NCBI GenBank assembly: GCA_937941765.1
Contig: CALDGQ010000038.1
Location: forward strand, 1 to 42,978
DNA: 42,978 nt
Source: an uncultured Saprospiraceae bacterium
GTDB lineage: Bacteria; Bacteroidota; Bacteroidia; Chitinophagales; Saprospiraceae
Direction: 5' to 3'
Position numbers and translations under genes: made by a program
Part shown: positions 1 to 8,100 of the stretch, piece by piece
Layout: each line of letters starts with the position of its first letter
Position numbering within the stretch: the stretch's first letter is position 1
The notes under the pieces: generated by a model
What the model was told of the DNA's origin: nothing
The model's database searches: none
What the model saw: the letters and a program-made list of their open reading frames with translations, nothing else

Positions 1-216
1 GACAATTAAGCATGAAATTCGTTAATATACGTGTATACTCGCGTACTCAACTTCTACATTCTGCGGTTCCCTGTCTGCTTTGACGGCAGTCAGGCAGGCT
101 TGTTCGATATTTTGCGGTTCAATTTCGTTTTCGCACAGTCTCACGTCCTCCTACACGGTGTCCCCGTCAACCGTTCACCGTCAACCGTCAACCGATACCG
201 TCTACCGTTCACCGTG
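1..216. repeat. Composite intergenic repeat at left edge
   Basis: Non-coding repeat DNA downstream of the first gene. Bases 1-141 recur as an inverted copy at 39212-39352 with about two mismatches, so this is a dispersed element that may continue beyond the window. It contains ATTCTGCGGTTC / ATATTTTGCGGTTC units and a palindromic CCTGTCTGC...GGCAGTCAGGCAGG block (about 70-101). Bases 161-216 are a run of heptads on the CCGTCAA/CCGTTCA strand. The stop codon of the gene at 202-1542 lies inside this heptad run. Confidence 0.8.
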
Positions 217-1542
217 TTTCAATTTCAAAACAAAAACATCCATCATACCGAACTCACCATCATAGGTAGCACCGGTTACAAATACACCAACACCAGCTAC
301 ATAGCAAACAGACAATGCACGCTCTTCCTTTTTTCTATCGATTAATTTTCGCCAAAGTTCTTTTCCTTCTGTATCAAATTTAGCAATCATGATCTGCTCT
401 ACAACCTTCATTGGATCTTTTGCTAAATAATCATATTCCAAATAAGGTCCTCTTTTTCCTTGTTTAAGCTCCCACCCTTCCGAAATGTATTTTTGTTGTT
501 GAGTTTCTGAAAGTGAACTACAGTATTTCCACAACCTTTCCGAATTAAAAGTAGTTCCTGTAATCCAAATATTTTGATGTTCATCGATTGTAGCCGTTCC
601 TCCTAAGAACTTATTACCTTCTGAAAATTTCTTTTCGAAAAGTAATTCACCAGTAGCTGAAAATTTCAATAACCACATACTTACTTTAAGTGCTCGTTTG
701 TCATAATTTTCTCCTGTTACAAAAATATTGCCTTCATCATCCTCAAATAATCCTTTCAAATCATCGCCTCCAAATGCACCGAAACTTTTTGACCACAATT
801 TATTGCCGTCCTTATCCAACTTACATATCCAACCATCCGTTGCCAATCCACCAATCACATCAGTCAACGTATTTCCAGCCATTAAAAAGCCCTTATCTAT
901 TGTTTCAATAACAATATTTGCACTCTCTCCTTCTTCCATCATTACAAATCGTTTATCCGTTGATTTAGGAGTCGTTTTTACTTCATTTATATTTTTAGTC
1001 CAAATTGCTTTTCCTTTTCTATCCATTTTCATCAACATGGCACTTGGAATAATTGGGTCAATATTTTGTGCACCGCCAATCATGATATTTCCATCAGTTC
1101 CTATGAAAATACTTTTAGGCAACTCATTGTAAGGTCCACCGATAGAATGTTCAGCAATTTGAATTCCATTGCGATCAATTTCGAGCAAATAAATATTACT
1201 TCCATTGGTTGTAGTTTGGTGTTCGCCGACAATCATCCAATGACCATTCTCCAATTCAACAGCATCATAACCTATTTCCGATTGAGGTCCTCCATACGTT
1301 TTTTCCCAAATTAGAGAACCATCTATACTCAATTTGAACACCAACAAATCCAAATTTCCCAATTCATTTTGTCGATATCCAACTAACAATAGTTGACCAT
1401 CATGCGTCGGAATAATTTTGTTGGCAACTTCATTTTTAGAAGTTCCAAAACTCTTTTTCCAAACCATTTCGTTTTGTCCGTATGCATCGAAAAAGAGTAC
1501 ATTAAGGATTAATAAAAATCCAATTAACAATTTAAAATTCAT
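202..1542 (-). CDS. Secreted protein with propeller-like repeats
   Basis: A 446-residue exported protein of unknown specific function. It begins with a hydrophobic signal peptide (about residues 1-22, ending at AYGQ). The rest is built of degenerate repeats of about 50 residues of the form W-x-K-x-x-G ... DG ... VG ... G-x-x-D ... KL-x-x-DG-x-x-W, as in secreted Bacteroidota proteins predicted to form beta-propellers. No type IX sorting domain is seen at the C terminus, which simply runs out in KHGER. The last residues and the TAG stop are encoded by an intergenic heptad repeat (ACGGTAGACGG), so the original C terminus may have been altered. It lies 33 bp downstream of the AraC-type regulator on the same strand and may be co-transcribed. 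The propeller fold is inference. Confidence 0.75.
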   Translation of the reverse strand: MNFKLLIGFLLILNVLFFDAYGQNEMVWKKSFGTSKNEVANKIIPTHDGQLLLVGYRQNELGNLDLLVFKLSIDGSLIWEKTYGGPQSEIGYDAVELENGHWMIVGEHQTTTNGSNIYLLEIDRNGIQIAEHSIGGPYNELPKSIFIGTDGNIMIGGAQNIDPIIPSAMLMKMDRKGKAIWTKNINEVKTTPKSTDKRFVMMEEGESANIVIETIDKGFLMAGNTLTDVIGGLATDGWICKLDKDGNKLWSKSFGAFGGDDLKGLFEDDEGNIFVTGENYDKRALKVSMWLLKFSATGELLFEKKFSEGNKFLGGTATIDEHQNIWITGTTFNSERLWKYCSSLSETQQQKYISEGWELKQGKRGPYLEYDYLAKDPMKVVEQIMIAKFDTEGKELWRKLIDRKKEERALSVCYVAGVGVFVTGATYDGEFGMMDVFVLKLKHGER

Positions 1543-1575
1543 TAGAATTAATTTTGATGATTAAACTGCTGCAAG

Positions 1576-2391
1576 TTAGTCAATCATCAATCGTTTATAA
1601 TTGGAAAAATCGGAAGTGAAGGAGCGATTTTCGAAATATTTTTTAGGTGTCATCCCCGCAAAAGACTTGAATTCATGTATAAAATGAGACTCATCATAAC
1701 AACCTATTTTGGTCGCAAATTGTGCCATATTTTCTTGAATTGTAGGTGGCGCCGTTAAGACAGATTTGAATCGAATCGTACGTATAAATTGCTTTGGAGA
1801 CAAGCCAATTTTTTCGTTAAAAATAGTCCGTAGTTGTCTTGTTGATATATTTAACTGACTACTTAATTCAGCTACATTCAAATTTCCATTTAATCGTTCA
1901 ACTAGATTCACAGCAAATTGAACACGATTAATAACTGGCTTTAATTGACGCAACAAAAATGATTCAAAAATAAAAAGACGTTCGTCAAAATCTTTGGCCA
2001 TCATCAATGCATCCGAAATTCTATATATCTCTTTTCCATAAATGTCTTCTAAAGTAGCAGAAGCATCCGCGATTTTATTTACTGGAATATTTGGTAAAAA
2101 ATGCCATAATCCACCGGGCTTAAAAACAGCGCAAAAGGTAAAAATGTCATCACTTGCTTCTATAAAATTAGGTGTTTGTATCAACCCGACAATCCGATGG
2201 GTATCATTATATAAGTAAACCCCTTTCTTATAATTATGTGTATGACCGCTCAACATAAAAACCATCCCAACTTTCCCTTCTGGCAATGAGATAAATTGTT
2301 TCACCGTATTTCCATCCCCTTCAATCGAATTAAAATATTCGATGTGCGGTGCTAGTAACGGGTGTTTTGATTTTTTTTCTGTGTATTTCAT
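1576..2391 (-). CDS. AraC-family transcriptional regulator
   Basis: A 271-residue regulator. The C-terminal roughly 100 residues form an AraC-type double helix-turn-helix domain: LNVAELSSQLNISTRQLRTI, then GLSPKQFIRTIRFK, then a second helix pair with CYDESHFIHEFKSFAGMTPK and YF. The N-terminal part is a sensor-like domain resembling the DUF6597-type region of Bacteroidota regulators; the ligand is unknown. I place the start at the ATG at 2391. The frame stays open further upstream, but that extension would be antisense to the methyltransferase gene and would cross a hairpin repeat. The repeat begins about 2 bp upstream of this ATG, which is unusual. It is transcribed divergently from the methyltransferase at 2574, a common arrangement for a local regulator. 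Confidence 0.85.
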   Translation of the reverse strand: MKYTEKKSKHPLLAPHIEYFNSIEGDGNTVKQFISLPEGKVGMVFMLSGHTHNYKKGVYLYNDTHRIVGLIQTPNFIEASDDIFTFCAVFKPGGLWHFLPNIPVNKIADASATLEDIYGKEIYRISDALMMAKDFDERLFIFESFLLRQLKPVINRVQFAVNLVERLNGNLNVAELSSQLNISTRQLRTIFNEKIGLSPKQFIRTIRFKSVLTAPPTIQENMAQFATKIGCYDESHFIHEFKSFAGMTPKKYFENRSFTSDFSNYKRLMID

Positions 2392-2392
2392 A

Positions 2393-2500
2393 TGACGGTT
2401 GACGGTTGACGGTGAACGGGAGGTCGCAAGGAGCACGTGAGCACAGATATGTATACGTGCTTTTCGCGCGCTCCCCGCCAACTGTTTCCCGTCAACCGCC
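2393..2500. repeat. Heptad hairpin element between divergent genes
   Basis: The left arm is a run of heptads (GACGGTTGACGGTTGACGG and on) at 2393-2420. The right arm at 2471-2500 is the imperfect reverse complement (CTCCCCGCC ... CCCGTCAACCGCC). The loop-side sequence contains GGAGCACGTGAGCAC. Same family as the elements near 5074, 35345 and 35805. Unlike those it lies at gene 5' ends, between the divergent regulator and methyltransferase starts. Confidence 0.8.
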
Positions 2501-2573
2501 AATAAATATATTGAATTAAACTTGGAGAATAAATTTATTCTAAGGAATTTGCAAAACAATAAAATGAAAACAA

Positions 2574-3392
2574 ATGGAAGCAACTGAAAAAAATGCCTAC
2601 ATCCTTGGAACGGATCGCGAAGAACTTTGGCGATTGGGATATCAACATCAGGTTTGGAGTGGTGAAGCAAGGCGTGGATGGGAAATTGCAGGATTTTCTA
2701 TTGGACAAACTATTTTAGATTTAGGATGTGGACCTGGTTTTTGTACTCAGGAATTAGGCTACTTGGTAGGTGAAAAAGGAAAAGTGATTGGTGTCGACAA
2801 ATCTGAAATTTACATCAAGTACTTAGATGAGATCGCTCAATTCCACCAATTGAATATCGAAACACAAGGATGTGATTTCAATGATATGAAACTAGCACCT
2901 AATAGTTTGGATGGTGCATATTGTCGTTGGGCGATGGCTTGGATTCCAAATCCTGAAGAAATTATAACAAAAGTAATACAAGCTCTCAAACCTGGTGGCC
3001 GTTTTGTCATTCATGAATATTATGATTGGTCTACTTTTCAGACACAACCTGAATTCCCAAATTTAAAAGAAGGTATTTTTCAAGCACTTTCTAGCTTTGA
3101 TAATGGAATCGGTAACATTAATATCGGTAAAAACGTTTCCGAAATTTTTGAAAGAAATGGGCTTACCATCCATCACACTCGTCCACTCAACAAAATGGCC
3201 AAACCTAATGATATCGTCTGGCATTGGCCTAAAACATTTTTAAGAATCTATCTTCCTAAGGTCGCTGAAATGGGTAAGATTGATATGGAAACCGCTAAAA
3301 AAGCAATGGACGAATTTGAATTGTTGGAAAAGATACCTGGTGCCACTATTTTTACGCCTAGTATGATTGAGGTGATTGGGGAGAAACGGTAA
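2574..3392 (+). CDS. Class I SAM-dependent methyltransferase
   Basis: A 272-residue methyltransferase. Motif I is clear at residues 49-55 (DLGCGPG, in ILDLGCGPGFCTQELG). An acidic residue for the SAM ribose follows in VIGVDKSE, and the post-I region has GCDFNDMKL and DGAYCRWAMAWIPNPEEII, then LKPGGRFVIHEYYDW. This is the UbiE/Methyltransf_11-type Rossmann fold. The substrate cannot be read from the sequence. The terminal codons EKR and the TAA run directly into the repeat at 3398. It is divergent from the AraC-type regulator and followed in the same direction by the PLP enzyme, with a hairpin repeat between, so co-transcription is uncertain. Confidence 0.88.
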   Translation: MEATEKNAYILGTDREELWRLGYQHQVWSGEARRGWEIAGFSIGQTILDLGCGPGFCTQELGYLVGEKGKVIGVDKSEIYIKYLDEIAQFHQLNIETQGCDFNDMKLAPNSLDGAYCRWAMAWIPNPEEIITKVIQALKPGGRFVIHEYYDWSTFQTQPEFPNLKEGIFQALSSFDNGIGNINIGKNVSEIFERNGLTIHHTRPLNKMAKPNDIVWHWPKTFLRIYLPKVAEMGKIDMETAKKAMDEFELLEKIPGATIFTPSMIEVIGEKR

Positions 3393-3397
3393 AAACT

Positions 3398-3516
3398 GAA
3401 CCGCAGAATATCGAACCGCAGAATATCGAATGTCGAAGTAGCGTTCGTGCGCTCAATGCGTATGCTCGCGTATGCAACTTAGATATTTGACATTCCTTAT
3501 TCGATATTCGATATTC
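3398..3516. repeat. Hairpin repeat, CCGCAGAATATCGAA family
   Basis: The left arm (3398-3439) contains two copies of GAACCGCAGAATATCGAA-type units followed by TGTCGAAGT. The right arm (3477-3516) is the imperfect reverse complement, ACTT ... GACATTCCTTATTCGATATTC. The central part is rich in GCGT/ATGCG. The same family occurs at the left edge, near 37967-38010, and around 39229-39410. It starts 5 bp after the methyltransferase stop codon. Confidence 0.75.
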
Positions 3517-3582
3517 AAAAGTTTTGTTAAGTATGATGAAAGCAAAGTGTTAACTGTCAGTTTACCTTTCAAAAACAAATAC

Positions 3583-4761
3583 ATGAAAAAAAAACAAACC
3601 CTCTCCCACATCCTAACCCACCTCGGAGAAGAACGAGACAAGTACTTCAACGCCATCTCCCCTCCTATCATCCAGTCAAGCAATTTCGCTTACAAGACTT
3701 TGGATGAATTCAGAAGTGCATTTTCAGATGAATTAAATAACCATATATACACGAGAGGAAATAATCCAACGGTTCAAATTCTACGAAAAAAATTAGCCGC
3801 ACTCGAACATGCGGAAGATTGTTTGGTATTTGGAAGTGGAATCGCAGCCATCGCAGCAGCCGTAATGAGTAATGTAAAAGCAGGAGATCACATCATCTGC
3901 GTAGAAGCGCCTTATGGATGGATCAATAAATTACTAACAAAATATTTACATCGATTTGATGTCGAACATACGTTTGTGGACGGAACAGATATCAAGCATA
4001 TAATTGCTGCAAAAAAAGACAATACTTCGCTTTTAATTTTAGAATCACCCAATTCTATCACTTTTGAATGCCAAGATTTAAAAGCATGTGCTGATTTTGC
4101 AAAATCCAACAATATCATTACTGTAATTGACAATAGTTATTCATCGCCCTATTATCAAAACCCAATTGATTTTGGGATTGACATCGTCGCTCATTCTGGA
4201 ACTAAATATATCAATGGACATAGTGACGTCGTTGTAGGTGTTGTTTGTAGTTCAAAAGCAATGATCCAAAAAATATTCCATTCAGAACTAATGAACATCG
4301 GTAGTATCTTAAGTCCTAATGACGCTTCGTTGGTCATTCGTGGATTGCGAACTTTAGAATTGAGGGTAAAACGTAGTCATGAAAGTGCTATGAAAATTGT
4401 AGCCTACCTTGAAAAACATCCAATGGTCGAACAAGTATATTATCCATTCTCCAAAAACTTTCCGCAATATGAATTGGCAACAAGACAAATGCGTGGTGCA
4501 GGTGGTTTGTTTTCTATTAAACTAAAAGTAGACTCTATTGAATTGTGTGAAAAGTTTTTCCATACTTTAGAGCGATTTTTATTGGCAGTTTCTTGGGGTG
4601 GACATGAGTCGTTGGTCATTCCGTTTTGTGGTTTTTATAATATTCCTGGACAAGAGGATTCTTCTTTACCTTTTAATTTGTTTCGATTTTATATTGGGTT
4701 GGAAGATCCGGATTGGTTGATGGAGGATTTGGACAAAGCCTTTGCGGCTTTGGATGGTTGA
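3583..4761 (+). CDS. Cys/Met metabolism PLP-dependent enzyme (trans-sulfuration family)
   Basis: A 392-residue PLP enzyme of the cystathionine gamma-synthase / gamma-lyase / methionine gamma-lyase family. The PLP-binding lysine is about K208, in HSGTKYINGHSDVVVG. Other family signatures are the N-terminal PPIIQSSNFAY, YTRGNNPT, the FGSGIAAIAAA phosphate loop, ESPNS and VIDNSYSSPYYQNP. I chose the ATG at 3583 because the upstream in-frame extension is translated hairpin repeat. Residues that separate synthase from lyase cannot be judged here; homologs of this kind in Bacteroidota are often annotated simply as PLP-dependent transferases. The last codons and the TGA stop (GGTTGACGG) fall in a repeat element. 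Confidence 0.88.
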   Translation: MKKKQTLSHILTHLGEERDKYFNAISPPIIQSSNFAYKTLDEFRSAFSDELNNHIYTRGNNPTVQILRKKLAALEHAEDCLVFGSGIAAIAAAVMSNVKAGDHIICVEAPYGWINKLLTKYLHRFDVEHTFVDGTDIKHIIAAKKDNTSLLILESPNSITFECQDLKACADFAKSNNIITVIDNSYSSPYYQNPIDFGIDIVAHSGTKYINGHSDVVVGVVCSSKAMIQKIFHSELMNIGSILSPNDASLVIRGLRTLELRVKRSHESAMKIVAYLEKHPMVEQVYYPFSKNFPQYELATRQMRGAGGLFSIKLKVDSIELCEKFFHTLERFLLAVSWGGHESLVIPFCGFYNIPGQEDSSLPFNLFRFYIGLEDPDWLMEDLDKAFAALDG

Positions 4762-5180
4762 CGGCAGGGCTGTTAAGTTCTGTCGAGCTCCAACGAAGCA
4801 TAAACAATAAAATACGGGCAACGCCCGTATTATTGTAATGATGAAATGGAAGCTCCACCGGAGCGCCAGCAATTTTAAAACGGATAAAATACTTTTTTGA
4901 ATAAATAAGATCCCACTTATTACGCTTGTTCAAACGGTCTATATCGAATTACCCTTAAATTTAAAATACTTACGCACCTTTGGCGCTAATCTGAAGAACG
5001 TGTTTAATAAATGGGCGTTGCCCATTTTTAGTGCTTCAGCTCCGTTGGAGTTTTTTAGAACTTAACAACCCTGCGATTGACGGGGAACGGAGAGTGCGCG
5101 AGGAGCACGTGTACACAAGTCGTGAGCACATGCTCCTTGCGTACTCCCCGTTAACCGTTCACCGTCTACCATTCACCGTT
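4754..5180. repeat. Gene-free region of nested inverted repeats
   Basis: The whole gap between the PLP enzyme and the alpha-2-macroglobulin gene is repeat-derived. An outer inverted repeat has arms at about 4764-4800 and 5032-5074 (CAGGGCTGTTAAGTTCT / AGAACTTAACAACCCTG). Inside are two small palindromes, ACGGGCAACGCCCGT and AATGGGCGTTGCCCATT. Next comes a heptad hairpin at 5074-5180, whose right arm abuts the TAG stop of the 5181-10532 gene. The unit GGTTGACGGCAGG-CTGTTAAGTTCT recurs at 42836-42864. No credible gene is seen here. Confidence 0.75.
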
Positions 5181-8100
5181 CTAAATTCCAACCTCTATCA
5201 CATCAGGCGCCGCCCAACTAACCTCCTCATTATTATAATACAAATAAGCAGAAGAAGCAGGTGCAATAAAAGTTCCAGGAATATCTGCTTTCAAATCCAG
5301 ATTGATTTCATGAACTTGATTCGCATCCATTTCCGTCCAGTGGAAAACAATATTGCCTTCAAAAATTTCGTAATAATCTACCAACTCTTTATCCATTAAT
5401 TCACGTAGTTGCCAAGGTTGTAGATTCAATCCCGCAGGAAGTCCTACAATTGCAGTTGTGTTTGGAATTGCACTGTTAGAAGTATTCGTTATTTTGGTAG
5501 ATAGCCGAACGGTCTCGCCCATTTTAGTTCCTACTGCTTTGAAATCAGTGTCAATTGCAACCACAGATTTTGCTTGTCCTGCCTTCATAGATTGCATATA
5601 ATCGACATTAATATCAAAAGGAATTGCTTTTTGGGTACCTGAAAATTCAACTGTCACTTTATTCTTACCTTCTTGAATGTATTGCGCCAAATCATTTATT
5701 TTGATGGCTTTGATTTGATTCGCAGTATAAGATTGAATCGGTAATGCGGTATCGTTGATCACCACTTTAATATTTCCATCTCCTTTACTTTTATCAACTG
5801 ATTTTGAGTAAGCAACTAGTCCTTTCAATGCCAAGATCGTTGCTTGCGTTGAACCATACCCATAAGGACTTTTTGAGGCTGCTAAATATTTCACACCTTG
5901 TAATTTAACACCATCTTCAACCCCACTTTTGGATAATGCTAACACGGCTAATCCGGTGGTCTCAATAGCTAGATTAAAACCAGAAGAAACAGTTACACTA
6001 GTTGTTTTTCCGATCCAACTGCCATCTGATCTTTGTTTTTTTACGAGGCGTCTCAACAATTCGTTTTTCCGATTATCATTTGAATTTAACATTACATTGG
6101 CCATCAATGCCAACTGGTATGGATCATTAGATTCAATTGCTTTTTTATAGCTTGCAGTGATCTCTTTTTGAATATCTTTTGCCATCCCTACTTCACTCAA
6201 TGCCCAACAAATGTAGGCCGATCTAACATCACTTATACCGGTCCATTGATGATACGTTCTTCCTGTTCCAGATTTCCAACCACCATTTCCATCTTTTCTA
6301 CTTAACAACCAGTTGGTGGTACGTTTGATTAAATCATCTGAGACTGGATAGACTTTTTTCATGTCCACAAACTGCATCAATCCATAAGCCGTCAATGATT
6401 CATGTGCAGGACCTCTTCCAAACCATTCGAATCCACCTCCTTGGATTTCAAAACCTAGTAATTTTTTGTATCCGACCTCTAAGAAATTAGAAGATTTCTT
6501 GTGCAATGCTGCATTTACATTTCCATTTTCAATAATCATTTGCATGGCCATGATATTCGGATAATTGGCACTTGAAGTTTGTTCAAAACAACCACCTGGT
6601 TGACGCAACATTTTTTCTAAACTTCCCATTATTTCTGACAACATACTGGGGTGCGCATAAAAATTGGCAGTCATTGAATTGTCTACTAAATTGGCAATTT
6701 CGAATTCAAATTCACTTTTTAATTCATTGCTACTGAGTACTTCTGTTGTTGGAAAACCTGAATACTCGGTTTCAATATTTTCAGAAATTTGATCTTCAAT
6801 ATCCTTTCCTTTGAAATTAATAATTAAAGGTTGTGGAAGAATGCTTTTTGAATTTTCAACTTTATATTCTAAATAAACCGTCTTGTGCTCATTCGGCGCT
6901 AATGAAATCTCACTTGGAAATTGATTGTTAGATTTAAAATGTAATGGTTGTTGAACGATCTTAAATTTACCAGCATATTCTTTATCTGTATTATTGCTAA
7001 GCATTACCGGTACTTTTACAATATCACCTGTCAATACTTTTGATGGAATTTTCGCATCCAAAGCGAATGGCAATTGGGTGAAATATTTATGTTCTGCTCT
7101 TCCTACTTGCCCCGCATTTCCAAATCCTTCTACAGTAATTTTAAAAGTATTCAAATCATCTGAATTCCAAAACATCAAGTTTGCCTTCCCATTTTTATCC
7201 GTCGTAATTGTTGGTGCCCAATGAATGGTCGATCTAAAATCTTGACGTTGTCTTCTTTGTCCACGATTATGACCATATCTAGGTGCATAAAATTGACGTA
7301 CGTTTTTATATTGTTTGTTTTTAAATTCACCATAATCTTCTAGATCCAATTTGACACGAACTTTTGAAGCAACTGCTTTTCCGTTTTTAATGGCAGGTTG
7401 CCAATTGTTCACTTGATAAAATGAATAATTTAAGTAATATGCTCTATTATCATTTCGATTTACAACTTGAGCTGATTGAAATCCACCATTTTTTGAGATG
7501 GTAATTTCTACATCAACTGTCTCCGTAACTCCTTTGTTGACATGATAATATCTACTCAAATATGTGTCCTTCACCACTTCCATCATTTGCTCATATGAAC
7601 AATCCATGAATCCTCTGTTTTGCTCATCACAATTTCCAAAAATTGGATAGGCAATGCGGTCTACATTTTCGTGTATTTTGTCTGTTCTTTTTTTCCTTGA
7701 TACATAGCTACTCGATTGTACTGATTTTGCACTTCGTCCTGCAGTCGAACCAAGAATTGCGTCAATGTTGGCACTCCTTGGAGCAGGTTTATCTTTTGAT
7801 TCTTTCTTTAATCTTTTGCCCAAACCTGATACGACAATTTGTTCTTCTAGTTCAACAATTCCACCTCCAAACTGTGCTTCTACACCACCTGTAATCACCT
7901 GTATTTGTTCAATTTCAGAACCAGGAATTAAGGTTCCAGACACTCTAACACCATCTATATAGTACTCTGTACCCGTAGATCGTGAGCCTCTCACATTGAC
8001 TTCATCTCCTTCATCCGCCGATGATAATCCAGCTACTTGAGCAGCAATTGCATTGATATTTTTTGTTGGTAAATTTCGAATTTGTTCTGCGGTTACAATA

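Noticed and set aside
161..216. CRISPR-like or iteron array
   Set aside because: Heptads are directly adjacent with no spacers, and pair with inverted arms elsewhere; no replication gene is near.
2391..2670. N-terminal extension of the AraC-type regulator
   Set aside because: The frame is open to 2670, but it crosses a hairpin repeat whose strand is free of stops and is antisense to the methyltransferase start; no homology-like features are seen.
3472..3582. Longer start for the PLP enzyme
   Set aside because: The extension is translated repeat; the family N terminus begins just after the ATG at 3583.
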